Shown here: piece by piece, positions 47,018 through 59,700 of the stretch
Layout: each line of letters starts with the position of its first letter
How positions within the stretch are numbered: the first letter of the stretch is position 1
NCBI RefSeq assembly: GCF_030272615.1
Contig: NC_081406.1
Coordinates: forward strand, 235,515,922-235,579,921
Direction: 5' to 3'
DNA length: 64,000 nucleotides
From: Cryptomeria japonica
Lineage: Eukaryota; Streptophyta; Pinopsida; Cupressales; Cupressaceae
The notes under the pieces: generated by a model
Told to the model about the DNA's origin: nothing
The model's input: the letters and a program-made list of their open reading frames with translations, nothing else
Database searches by the model: none
Made by a program: the position numbers and the translations under genes

Positions 47018-49256
47018 ATGAGTAGTGAAGTTTTTCAACCTTGCGTATTTCCACATAGAGTCACGCATAGTGAAATGTCACAACCATGTAATAGGAAAGG
47101 TTTCAGTATGAAGTACTATGCTTCTCTAAATTTCAGAGATATTCCAGGTTACCCAAATCCCATCCCCACAGAAATTAGAAAATATTTGCCCATATTCAGT
47201 GGGAGGAAATCAGAATCAGCATGTCAACATTTCAAGAGATTTTCAGATTTGATAGGAGAGTTTGAAATTTGCCAAGAGGATGTGTGCATGAAGTTATTCG
47301 TCCAATCGTTGAAAGAGGATGGAAAGGATTGGTTCTCTTTTTTGCCAGTAGATTGTATTTCCTCATGGGAAGAATTGATTTTAGATTTCATAAACCAATT
47401 TGATGAAAAAGTGAGTGATTGTGATTTGCTAAAAGAGTTCACGTACATACAAATCAGGGAAGATGAATTGGTACCAACATTTAATATCAGATTTTCACAA
47501 ACATTGTCTAAAATTTCCAGGAAGTACAAGTTTGATGATAAAGTATGTCTGGATATTTATATGAGTTCTTTTGGTAAGAAAATGGGTTTCCTATTGAGAA
47601 ACAAAGAACCCAAAACTTTGTATGAAGTTTCTAACACAGCTAGGGACATCGAAAATAATTTGAAATTTGGGATAGCCAAGAGATTTGTGTCTGCTGTGCT
47701 TTCTTGCCAAAACACCTTCAATGGTGAAATGCAATGTGAAGTTGAACAGATCATTCCTTGTCTGAATATGTTAAGCTCTACTATTCTGAATGGTTTTGCT
47801 AATGCATATGACTCAAATTTAGATGAGTGTCAAGAACCTCTGCTGTCAATGTTGGTTGTCTCTCATAGTAATGATCGAATGATCAGTGGGAAATGTTGTG
47901 ATAATGCTGATATATATATATATATATATATATAAGGGATATGTATCATTTGATTTGTATGCCGGTTATGTTGATTATGTGACTGCAAATGATGAAGTAA
48001 ATCATGCATCTCCTAAGGTTAACAATAGCGAAATTAATGAGGATGATGACCATCAATCTTTATATGTTGCTGATGTGTTTAATGTTGCAATACCAAATAC
48101 TGAAGGATCACTAAATGTTGCTGGTTATGTAAGTGAAGATGTGCAATATGATGAAAATCAGATATTGGTTAAGTCTGATAAATCTGAAAATGAAATTGTG
48201 GATGATGTTGGTAGTGTTCTCAATGCAAGTATACCCAGTGATGAATGTGTTTCAGAATGGAGTGGTGCTGCTGATTATGAGGATAATGAGTTTGATTTTC
48301 AGCACCTTGAAGGTATACAGAGGAACAATGAAGAGCAATTTCAGAATAGGAATGATCTTGGCACGATTTATTCACTTTCTTATGATTAGAAAATGAATAC
48401 CAATTATGCAGTTGATGATGGTTATGAGAATTCTTATTATTCATCTTATGAAGATGATATAGGAGGAGACCAAGTTATATACCTCAATCAGAAATCTGAA
48501 AATGAAAGTGTCTTTGAAGATAAGAACATATGTGAAAGTGTTGATAATGTTCTAGTTTCAGATTTAAATGAACCAGTGTTTAAATGCTTTCAGAATTTGA
48601 AGTACCATGAAGAGAATGTGAATGTTGATAGTATGCTTGAACCGGATATGGAGTTCTTTGTTTTTGGTATAAATGTTCATAGTGCTGATTTCATTGATGA
48701 TAATGTTGAGGTTTCCCCTTGTGTTGAACAAGTTTGTAATGTTGATGAAGTTCCGAACAATAGTAGCATGGGCTGTAAAAATTTACTTCATGATGAAGAC
48801 AAGAGGCATGGGTTATGTGATGACTACTTCAGACCACAAATGGAAGTTTTTTGGGTGGATATAAGTTTGAATGAAGAAGATTTAGCTAAGGATTTGCTCC
48901 AACCAGAGGTATGCATTTTTTTCCATGAATGGGATATTGAGAGTGCAGAGGTTTTAAGTTTGATAAACAAGGATAGTATGGAATGTGATCAGCATAGCGA
49001 AGTATCACATCCAGATTGTAACATTTATGTTCCTTGTTTGCATCAATTGGTTATGAATGTCCCTCATTCTATGAATGAAAATGACAGAAAGGTGAGTGTT
49101 GATAAGAACTACAATGTTGAGAATGAGTGCTTTGTTTTTAAATTCAGCATGATGGTACCCTTGCAAATGATAGAATTGATTGGGATAGTGAAATGTATGG
49201 CAGTTTGTGGCAAGGCCTCTATTGTGTTCTATCTCATGATTTTCCTTTTGAAATAG
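47018..49256 (+). pseudogene. Gypsy gag-like polyprotein, only coding region of the element
   Basis: It starts MSSEVFQPCVFPHRVTHSE. The gag domain (Retrotrans_gag-like) spans ~50-230: IRKYLPIFSGRKSESACQHF, WFSFLPVDCISSWEELILDF, INQFDEKVSDCDLLKEF. The second half is acidic and rich in N, D, E and S, with no zinc knuckle. A (TA)12 run at 47911-47934 shifts the frame from 47935 to that of 47886. One TAG at 48387-48389 then interrupts a frame running on to 49256. The original ORF was probably ~745 codons. It would form particles for which an autonomous relative supplies pol. Confidence 0.85.
47911..47934. repeat. (TA)12 microsatellite inside gag
   Basis: A pure 24-base TA run within the gag reading frame. 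It encodes alternating I and Y and is where the frame changes. Confidence 0.97.
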
Positions 49257-49662
49257 TGTGTGATTACAAAGTTCAAAATCAGGAAAAAGGTATGCACACC
49301 AGCTGTTGTGGAAATGAGATGAAAGAGGTTGATTATAAGGATTATGCTTAGTTATTATTGAAAGGTTCCTTTGTTTGGATCATGATGTCAAGTGATGAGA
49401 ATAAGATTTTTGATAGAGGTAAATGCTAAAGTTGTTTGGAGTAGCTTATGATCAGTTGTGAGTATGTTTGTATCTATTGTATAGTTTCCTTGCTTTAGTT
49501 GTGTGGTTTTCAATAAAGTGCCCTACTGTTTGGGTAGAATGAAGAAGCCCTATTTTTTAGAAGAGAAGAGAGGTGATCTATTCGTTTTTGGGTGGTCTGC
49601 TTAACCATAGATTCTAGATCCTTGTGTTGATCTTGCAATCAACCATTCCTAGTCAGAGCGAC

Positions 49663-52600
49663 TATTGGGACTCATTAAAATTGAGTCAAGTTTAGAGGCC
49701 CATTTCAAAATTTTGCTCTGCATTTCCAAATGAGTCAGTTTGAATGACCTAGTTAGAGAGAGGGTAAAATGGAGTCAGTTGATTTTCAGGGGGTAAGGCT
49801 TGGGAAATATGTCCTAAACCTTTCATTTGACCTATGTAGTGATGTGCAACTTTCAGAATTCAATTTGGATAAGTTTATCGGGTACCCATTTCGAGGGGTG
49901 ACCTGAAAGTGCATTTTAGGCACAAATGCAGATTTTACTAAGTAACCTACTTTGGGTGTTTATATCTTTTACCTTGTTGATTGTCATGATGAAAATAAAA
50001 AATGGATTGAATTCTATGCATAAATGTGAGTCAGCATGAAAAATTTCAAGTCTTCATGAATCCATTTTCTCAGTTTACCAAGCTCGAACTGTTTACAGTT
50101 TGAATGTTTTGACAAGTCCCTGTTTCAGCGCCTAGTCGGAGCCTTGTTTCACATAAGTGTAAAAGTTGCCTTAGTGAGTGTTATGCTAGAATGTTTTCTC
50201 TGGGTAATTTTTGGTACAAATGATAAGCTATTTTTCCAGTTTCAGTCTCCTACCAATCCGTTTAGTCATTTTTCAAAAGGGTTCATTGAGCCATTATTTT
50301 CAGTCTTCCACACTTTCATTGCTATATCAGTAGATTGTGGCTATTTTCATGAGCGTACCATTTGCATCCTATCAGTCTTTTGATTGAACAGAGAATTCAA
50401 AGATTTAATATGTACTTCAAGGTACCTATGTTTCAAATTTGAGGGTCTATGGAGGTCATTTGATATTTTTGAGAAAGGCATCATGTGTTGCCAGAACATT
50501 GACTTCATCAGGTCTGCGGTGTCGACAAAGCCATTTGGTCATTTTTGCCAATTAATATCTCTTCACTCGGAATTTGTCTTGAAAAACCATTTGGTAGAGT
50601 TCATGCTTGTATATCAGAGTACACGCCTGTCAGATGGCGAGGTCCATAAAAGTGTTTTGATAGGTTTGAAAATTACGTCTTTGCGATTAAATGCGAAAAT
50701 GCAGCATAAGTGCCTGAAAGTTGCAAAACTCAGTCTGATGATCCGTAAATAGTGCTGATCAATTCCAGAGGTAATTTTAATGTTCCTGAGATATTCCAGA
50801 GGTCAGTTGCATGAAAATAAAAAAAAAATTTGCCGGACCAACTTTGGGGCTCGACCTAGCTTGCCGCTTCATGCATCTTTTCAGGCAAAATTTTAAATTG
50901 TTATTTTTTGCAATCATATGTTTATATGATTTAACTACATAGAAACTTAAAGCTAATGCAAGGGCATTAAATCTGTTAGCAGAAGGCAAACTTGAAGGTG
51001 CAGGCAACATGGTGGGTGAAGAGACCGTATAAATCAAATGCAAATTGGCAAATGCATAATGCCAATCTTCCCTTGCCTGGTAAAAGAAATTGCAAGTAGC
51101 AACAAATGCTTTTGGCAATAAGTAAAATGTGGTTGTTGGGGAAGGTTTTTAATAAATCCAAAGCAATGCAAATCAGCAAGTGTATCTCCAACATTCCCCC
51201 CTTTTGTTGTGGATGATACAAAGGACATGAAACATTTAGCAAAAAATGAAATTGGCATGAATTTAATCCCCTCCCTGTTGTGCATAAGAGTTGAACTAAA
51301 AAGTCTTTTAAACTTTCAATCAAATGCAGAATGGGCAGGTATATTGTTGGTATCCTCCACGTATGAGCTGGAGTGAACATTTTAAACTTCAACAAGAACA
51401 TTGGCTGCCAAAGCTAATGTCCTCCACAGGTATGTAAAAATAAAATGGTGAAGGTAATTAAAACCAATGCAATCTGCCATAACCAGTCTCTTCCCTACAT
51501 GATCATTGTGGGTATATTAAAATTCAAATTAAATGCCATGACTTCTGCTGGGTCCTCCTCTCTGCTATGGCATAGATCTGCTGCAAGCTATGTAGAGGCA
51601 TTTTTCAATTTAATATAAATACAAAGGTGCCATGCCAGCATCCTTCCCCAACGTGGTATGTTAAAGCTGAAGAAATTCTCAAACAAATTGCAATGCCTTT
51701 GGCTGGTGTAAAGCCCAGATTTTACAACCTCTCCAGCATCTTCTCCCCACGTGGCATGGCATGAAAACAAAATGCAATTGACACATTTGAAGCCAATTTC
51801 TCTTGTGCATGGTTGAAAAGGGGCTGCAAAAGCTTTCAACTAAATGTAAATAGTGCAAAGCCCCCCCCCCCCCCCCCCCCAACGTGTGGCAGCAATCAAA
51901 AAAATCTAATGTTAAAATGCACAAGCTTCCTCCTACGTGGCTTTGGGTAAAGTCATTGAACTTTAATGAAGCAAATGCCATTGGCAATCATAAGCCTTCT
52001 ATGCGTGGTTGAGAAGGGCATTATGAACTCAAGAAAAAGCTATTGGCTAGTGTAAGCCAAATTTCCCCTCACGTGCCTCTCTGCTGGCGGTGGTGGAATA
52101 TTTTGAGCATTTTAGAAACCTTCAGCAACGACAACCATGAAAGGTTTCAGAAAAAGCTTCAAAATGCATAGTCCCAGGCATAAGTGCATTATCCCACATT
52201 CGCTGGGAAATGAGATTTTATGGTATTTATAAGAAACACTTGACACATCTATAGTGTCAAAGCCACAAAAGGCTTTCGACGAATGGTGTTGTGGGTGCCC
52301 AAGGTAAACGGGGATAGGCATGCTTCCCAAAGCGACCAAGGAGGTCAGTTGAGCAACAACAAGGTAGACCCCATGCATGCACGGATCTCGAGGCGGGTAA
52401 AATTTTGCAGATGAAGGGCAGATTAATAAGTGAGCAGGTCCCAAGCAGATTGATGGTCGGTGTCAAGACGAAGATGCACACTGGTTAGCCATCATGAAAT
52501 GGCAAAAATCAGAAGGCTGAAAATGAAGTGCTCAAATGGCAAAGGTTAAAGACCCTACAGGTTCAGGAGATTTGACGGTCGGCATGACTTCGCGAAGGAA

Positions 52601-54018
52601 AGATGTACAGGATGACATGGCAGTCCAGCTCACGGGTCTTGTTCAGTGGCGCTGACATGGTGCTGAGGTGGTGCACACGTGGTGATGACGTGGTAGTCCA
52701 CCAAGCAGTCCAGTGGCGATGACGAGGTGGACACATGGTGAATGATGATGCACCATCCCAGGTGGCACCCAGTGGGTCCCATCAATGAATCGCAGGTTCG
52801 CCATGTGGCAGGACGCAAGGTATGTAAAATGGGTGAAAAATTAAAATTAAATGTATTGTTGAAACTATACAAGAAATTCGATTAATTTAAATGATGGAGG
52901 CATAAAAAATGAATTAATTCGCCCAGAGGTCTATTTTTGGCCAAAATATGAAGTGTTATATATCACCGGAAAGCTCTTAAGATAAGGAATCCAATCATGT
53001 AGTTAATATGAACCAATTTGGGATATTTTGAGAGAAGTTCCCATGGGAATGAAGAAGATATTTTTGCAGTTAGGGACAAAGGAGACACTTGGCAATTTCG
53101 GTTGCAGACCTAATCTTTTCCCTCTTCCTTCTTATTCCAATTTTCTTCTCATTGTAAGGGTTCCAGAATTCTATGAGAGTGGCTCCAATTTTCATGGCTT
53201 CCAATTTTGAGTTCTCTTCAAAATTGTACAGGGCAATGTCCTTTTCCATAGAATATAGTATCTTCTTGTTGTAAATGTTTTTGTTGCAGGTCATGTATGT
53301 GTAAGGCATATACACGGTTTATTAGATTGTCTCCAAGCATTCTCTATCTTCAATAGATCTAGTCTTCAAGGGAGTTTGGGTTTGTCCTCCCAAGTGAGAG
53401 TGTAAGGGTTGTTTTTTAGGTACTCTTCAAGGAAGAGTTTAAATTCTATGAGCAATCATTTTGGAGTCAGGATAATGTTTAGATATGTATGATCCTCTAT
53501 CTAAATTTAGAATGTATTAATGTCAGGCATTAATACAAGGATATATTTCTTAATAAATTGGATTTGCAGCAGAGGTGTTCATTTTCAATTTGATGTATGA
53601 CTCTATTTCCCTTAAATAAGGCACTGATCTTACAGATTTTGGGGTTTTCTCAGTGATTTAAAATAAAAAATCAGAATATTTACCATTAATTTTATGTTTT
53701 TAATGTTAAGTTTGTTCCATCCATCTCCTGATTCAAAAATGTTGAGTTGCAAGTGTGGATCTAGCCCATCTACAGTAACCTCCTAGTTTTTTGAACCTTT
53801 TGAGATCCATCTGCTTTTGTTGATGCAGTCTTGTGTGTAATGGGTTTGATTAAATGCATCATAGGTACACCCACCTAGGTTTTGCAGAGCCTGAAGAGTA
53901 GAAGGATTTAGGTCCTTGTTATGTTGTCCAAGCCTTGAAGTGTTTCATTGATTAAGATTGGCTATCTCATAGATAGATTTGTAGGTGTTCTTGGGTTAAC
54001 TAGATTTGGTGAACAACA
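49663..54018 (+). repeat. 3' LTR of the Gypsy TR-GAG element
   Basis: It starts TATTGGGACTCATT, with TG changed to TA, and ends GGTGAACAACA. It is about 180 bases longer than the 5' LTR. Extra sequence lies near 52275-52370 and 52660-52795, while part of the second ~65-bp module near 52600 is lost. A C20 run is at 51861-51880. Confidence 0.94.
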
Positions 54019-54971
54019 CTAAGTATTACAAGTTTATGTCTTTTACTGTCATACTGTGTTTTACTGGTATTGCCTTGATTTAGTTCGGTGATGTTGTTTA
54101 CCAGTTAGTGCAGTCATTACAGTTTAAGTTGTTGAAGAAGTTTTTGCCCATACTAATTCACCCCCCTTCTCAGTATTTGTTGGGTATTTACTGTTCAACT
54201 TTATTCATCAATCCTTACCGACAAGTTTTGACGGTATTTTTGTGATGAGTTATGATTGTTTGACTAGATACAATGCACCTAGGTAAATGTGATGTGATTT
54301 CTAGACACCAACATGAAATCTAAATGTCTATATATTGACATGACAATGAATTATTTTGTATGAGCGAAGGAGATATGTTATGTGCAAAGGAAGAATTGTT
54401 AAGCTGCGAAGTATGTTGGTAATTAAGTATTGAGTGTGCAGAAGAGGATCTATCCAAGCAAGTTGTGTTATTACTAGATCACACTACTTATTATTTTCTA
54501 ATCATTGCAATAGTCAAATCTCCTAACCAGGTAAGCTCTAACAAGCTTCATTGTACAAATCCTCTAACCAGATGATCCATTAGTTTGTATTCAAAAATCC
54601 TCCACTGAGGTTACTCCTTACAAGGTACTATCTTTTACAAGGTATAGCTTTTAACTAAACTTTGGGATCTTTAACAGGATTCGCTCCTAGCAGAGCACTT
54701 GGTAGACCTTAATCGACTAGTTACCTATTACTGCAGATAGTTAACTTGTGAGTCTCATATCATCGTGGTTTTTACCTATTTGGGTTTTCCAAGTATAAAC
54801 ACTTGTGTTATGGTGGATGTTATACTTATTGTGGATGTTGTTATATCATTTTGGATTGCATGCATATTGTTTAACAAACTTATTAAGTATTTCTACCAAT
54901 CAGTGTTTAAAGTTGTTTTGTTTTTGGTGTCACTGATTCACCCCCCCTCTTAATGCTTTACAAGTCCATCA

Positions 54972-54986
54972 ATTCGTATCAGAGCC
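54972..54986 (+). other. Primer binding site of Copia-C
   Basis: ATTCGTATCAGAGCC directly follows the 5' LTR end CCATCA. It matches the tRNA-Met-type Copia site with one change. Confidence 0.87.
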
Positions 54987-54997
54987 AAACTTCTTTA

Positions 54998-56275
54998 ATG
55001 TCTAATCGCTTGGAAGAAAAATCTAAAGCTACCATGGGAGATATGAGCTACTTGGATATGGCTAGAGAGCTTGAGGCAAGTAGGAATGAGCTTGACACCC
55101 TCAAGGTCAAACTGAAAGCTTCTCAAGTCAAAAGAAGAGAGCTAACTAAACAATTGCTAGAAATATTTTATAATAGTTCTTTAGATGAGGCCAATATTGA
55201 TGATTTAGCTAGAAGGTCTTACTATCCACATGAGTGACGAATGGGAAGCCAGAAGAATTGTTGAAGATATCATCAAGGAAAGAGACCATGATATTGCCAA
55301 GATCAAGTGGAAAATGCTACCTTACATGAACATTTGAATGTAGAGAGAGAATAAAAAGAGAAGTTACAACTAGATCTTGAATTAGCATCATCTCTGAGAG
55401 AGAATATTTTAAAACAAAATGAAGATCTCACCAAACAACTCACTGAAGCAAATGGGAAATTGGAAAAGCTCAACAAAAGTTCTACCTTGCTTGAGGAACA
55501 AATTCAATCACAAAGAATGAATGGTGATACCTCTGGACTTGGTTTTCACACATCTAAAAAAGGAGAATCCTCCAATACCAAGAGCAACACTCAAAAGAAC
55601 AAATCTTCTCCTAAGGACAAAAAGCCTATCGATAAGGTCTTTAAACCTTTTTTTTTTTGTTTTCCATAAACTGGTCACACTACAAATGTTTGTAGAAACA
55701 AACCTAATGGAAATGCAAGCTTCAATACAAATGCTAGGTATGTATCCAATTAATTTGAAGGTCATTGCTTCACATGCAAAATGTATGGACATAGATCAGT
55801 TGAATGTAGATATGGAGAAAACAATCTAGTACCACATATGCATCCAAGACCAAATGACAAATGGATGAAAAACTATGATAACCAAGTCAACATGAACTAG
55901 CCAAGACCCTACAACAGCCAGTTTAGTCCATTTGAGATGGAAAATGTAACATATATCATTTGCACCATCTGTAACAACTTTGGTCATGTGGCTATGAATT
56001 GTAGAAGAAGAACTAGGAGAGGTAATGCAAGACCTTGGAGAACATCTGGTATGGCTTGCTATCACTGTCATAAACTGGGACACTTGGCAAAATTTTGTAT
56101 ATCTAGGATAAGTAAACCGGTCAATCCTTCTAAAGATATGAAAGGCTAGCAGAAGGTCAATATTGAAGAAACCAGAGAAGAAATGAATCAAATATGGAAG
56201 AAGAAAAGTGATGATCCACCTGGAGAAGAAATTATTCCCTCACCTAGTGAAGAGAATATTGCATCAGTGAACTAA
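54998..56275 (+). pseudogene. Copia-C gag-like ORF with coiled coil and several zinc knuckles
   Basis: It starts MSNRLEEKSKATMGDMSY. A coiled-coil half follows (MARELEASRNELDTLKVKL, NEDLTKQLTEANGKLEKLNK), then a lysine/serine-rich linker. Three CCHC knuckles then appear: CFTCKMYGHRSVEC, CTICNNFGHVAMNC and CYHCHKLGHLAKFC. A degenerate fourth, ending GHTTNVC, precedes them. Two offsetting frameshifts lie between 55235 and 55330, and stops follow. The end is ENIASVN and TAA at 56273-56275. The N-terminal gag domain usual in Copia is absent. It probably bound element RNA. Confidence 0.8.
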
Positions 56276-56751
56276 GCCTTTTCAATATGGCTAAGGGGAA
56301 CTTAACGGTAAATCCACTTTCGGACCCCTTGAGATGAATGATTGGTAAGAAAATTTGAATACATGAAATTTGGATAACTTTTTGACAATCGGTTATCAAT
56401 TAGTTTTACATATGTCAAAATTGTATGTATTATTAAGAGGTGTAATTAGGGTTTGTAACCCTAATGGGTGAGCATTTAATGCAGTAGGTAAAAAGGATAA
56501 AAGCGAGTTTTCACTTTGTTATTTTTACCCTAATGCATACGAGAAATATTTTTTGAGCACTTGCAGAGCTAAGAAAGGATTGTTAGGTGATTTTAGACAA
56601 AGTTAAATTGTGATTTGTGTAATCAAGCTAATTTGGAGGTTGGTGAAGACTGAACTAGTGTGCACTTGAGTATTCAACTGGTAAATGAGGCAGATCATGT
56701 GAAATAAGGTATTTCTTTGAAAAATCCTCCTTCAAATATAGTTTATCTAAA
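56276..56751 (+). other. Spacer between the two Copia-C ORFs
   Basis: AT-rich and noncoding. GTAAAAAGGATAAAAGCGAG near 56490 looks like a weak promoter or leader, which would fit a captured gene bringing its own 5' region. No other feature is seen. Confidence 0.4.
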
Positions 56752-59700
56752 ATGGCATCGTCTTCTAAACCAGTAGAGAAATTGATGATTTCTGAACCTA
56801 TGGAAGCTATACAAGCAAAACGAATTGTGTCTTATAATGCCTTATCACAAATTCCTAGTGGTGTCAAAGTGAAAGGAAATTTGTCCAGCTACATTCATTG
56901 CAAAATTGAGGATTTAGAATCATTGTTGATATATTCTCAGTTGAAAACCCTTTGCAATGAAAATGGAAAGATTCAACTAGAATATATTAGGGTTTACAAG
57001 AAAGGTTTTCATAATGTAGCATACTTTCTTGAAGATTTTGAAGAAGAACATATTTGAATTATTCTGAGTCATGTTCATGGGGAAAATATGTATTTAGAAA
57101 GGACTCATACTATAACCAAAGAAGCTATTCAATTTGTAACTCATTTTTACTCAATTAGAGAAGTACTTAAGCTGAGGCGTATTTCAAAAGAGACAGTAAA
57201 CACTCTAACTGGATCAACATCTGATGGGCATGTTTTTCTATCAATAACATCAGGGGCCCAGTGGTAAAGTTTGTAGCTATGGTTATAGGCTACTAGGTAT
57301 TCTATTCTAGTAGATTGAATAGTGTTCCATCAACAGCGGTGCAGACTACTTACAAGATGATAGCTGAAAATGTTAATTATGACCTATGTGAGGCCATAAG
57401 GAGCCAATTATTATTGAATCTTCAGTCTATCAAGAAGGATAGTAGTCTAAAGTTTAAATTTGGACAGTTTTTGATCGGTCTATTCTTTTATTTCCAGAAT
57501 TTCCTACTAGGAATAGGTGATCTTGAATGGTCTAAGGATCTATCAGTATCTGCCTAGATTAAGAACATCAAAGTTGTGAAGAACACATTCTCTAATGCCA
57601 TTAATAAATATTTCAATGAATTGTAGAAGAAAATGAGTATGAGAGTAAGATTTCTTGAGGATGTGGTAAAACACTTTGCTAAGGACATTATTTTCATAGT
57701 TACCACTTTTTTTTTTTTGATGGAGGCTATTGAGACTATAGAAGAAGAAATGGAAGAAATGAGTTATGAGGTCAACTATGACTTATTGATTGGTTATGCC
57801 AATAACTTGTTGGCATCTCTAGTGGACAAAACAAAGGCAAGATTGGATATTGTTGAAGTTCAAACTGCAACAGCTGAAACCAGTATTGTTCCATCCATAA
57901 GTGGTAAAGGTAAAGGTAAGAAGAAGAAGGATTAGCAAGCACCTCTGGTAATAAAAAGTACAAGAGTAACACAAAATTTCCAAACCAAAAAGGAACCGGT
58001 ACCTAAAGTATATGCAATGAAGGAGACTGCATCAAAGAAAAGAGGTCGGAAATTAATTCTCCAAGCAAAATCTGAAGGAACTGATACTGAGGAGGAACCC
58101 AAGAAAATGAAAGCAATTGGTAAAGCAACTAAGCAAGTAAAGGAAGTTTCAAAGGCAATTATGCCTTTTGATATCTCAACTTACAAGCCTAAGACTGCCT
58201 TTGAGAGGACAATAAAGACATTAGGAAGAAACAGATTTGATAATGTCAAAGATCATTTTCATTCATTCAATGAAGATGAAAGGAACAAATTATTCAATAG
58301 GTAATCAATTATTTGTGTCATTATAATAGCTTACCTCATGATCTTGAAAAGGATATCTTTAATTCCTTGTATACTATTCTTTTGAATAAATGGGAGGAAG
58401 CAATAAAGAAAGAAAAAGAAACCATAGATGATAAATTTGTAAAATAATTTCCTGAGTTGTCAAAGGATGAGCTGAATGAATTGGTTGATTAGTACAAAGT
58501 TCATTTTTCTTACAAAACAAGAATATTGAAGCTGATTAGTGGAAAGGTGCAACCTGTTGAGACTGAGATTCAGCAGATTGCTTGTAATATCTAACAAATG
58601 AAAGATCTTAAACACTCCTCTAAGTATGAGAAAGATATTGTTGATCGACCTTAAATGGATGAGGAACAAATTGTACAAGCTGATGTTGTCTATCTTGTCA
58701 AGAAGAAGGATGACACTATTTTCTAATGAGTCATGCTTGCTGATGAGATTGATGATGCTATAGATCTATCTAGAGACATTACTGCACCAGATATGCAACA
58801 ACCTAAAATCACTGAATCAAAGGTTACTTCAATTGAGGAACTAGAAACTCAACCAAGAGTGGATATTCCACTAGTCAAGGAACCACCAGTGAAACCCCAA
58901 CTTCCATCAGTTTCATAGGACATTCAAAAAGAATCTGTTGAAAAATTTGATACATAGATTTTTGAACAACAAATGGGGAAAGAACAAGAGAAAGAGGAGA
59001 TTGTTAAGGTAACATCTTCTAAACCAGTAACATCATTAGTTTTACATCAGACTAATGAAGATGATGATGACTCATTAGGCATCTTAGGGCCTATAATTGT
59101 TGATAATATGACTGCATCTAAAATGTTGAAGATTGCAACTGTCATGCAATCTAGGGAACATAAGAAGAGACTTACAGAACAGAGAATGGAAGTTGAAACC
59201 ATTCAAAATGAAGTAGATATTCTGACAAGTCTAATACCATAAATTTATATAAGGAATTTGACAACACCTATTAGAAAACTTGGTTAATTAGTTGTTGACG
59301 CATCTGACCAAATTAAGTCCCTAGAAGAAGCAGTGCAAACATATGCTGAAAAGAGTTACAGGAAGAAGCGTGGAGAGCAGCTTATGAAAGAAATTGATAC
59401 AGGAAAAATTACTCAATCTGTTAATAAAGATTTATTAAGGAAAGATATTGAAAAATGAGGGAGATATCTTGCTTCTACTTCTAATGTTTCATTCTTTTAT
59501 TCTGATATCAATACTAGGAGAACTGAAACAGAGCAAGAGCTAAAGAAGATATGCAATGCATATGTACCACTTGAAGACTCTATTTTTTATTTTAGAAAAT
59601 CTATGGATGATTTGTAAACCAAGTTAGATACCTAAGATCTTTAAAAAGCAAAAAGACTCTGGTCACTTAAGGAATTGAAGAGTCTACTCACATCCCAAGT

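Larger units (their letters stand above)
41878..54018 (+). mobile_element. Gypsy-type TR-GAG element, 12.1 kb
   Basis: Duplications CTAAG lie at 41873-41877 and 54019-54023. The LTRs are 41878-46052 and 49663-54018. A primer site TGGCGACTCTGCTAGGGA is at 46057. The 3.6-kb interior encodes only a gag-like protein (47018-49256). Terminal repeats plus gag without pol is the TR-GAG layout of non-autonomous plant Gypsy elements. By eye I count four differences in the first ~290 aligned LTR bases, so this is a young insertion for the window. Confidence 0.95.
40599..54210 (+). mobile_element. Solo Copia LTR-D inside the Copia-C 5' LTR, split by the Gypsy element
   Basis: The parts are 40599-41877 and 54024-54210, about 1.46 kb. 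It starts TGTTGGCATATGTGC and ends TTTATTCATCA. It has the Copia LTR hairpin (41693-41710) and TTCACCCCCCTTCTCAG near its end. No internal region exists. The flanks are unusual: a 46-bp direct repeat borders it instead of five bases. Confidence 0.85.
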
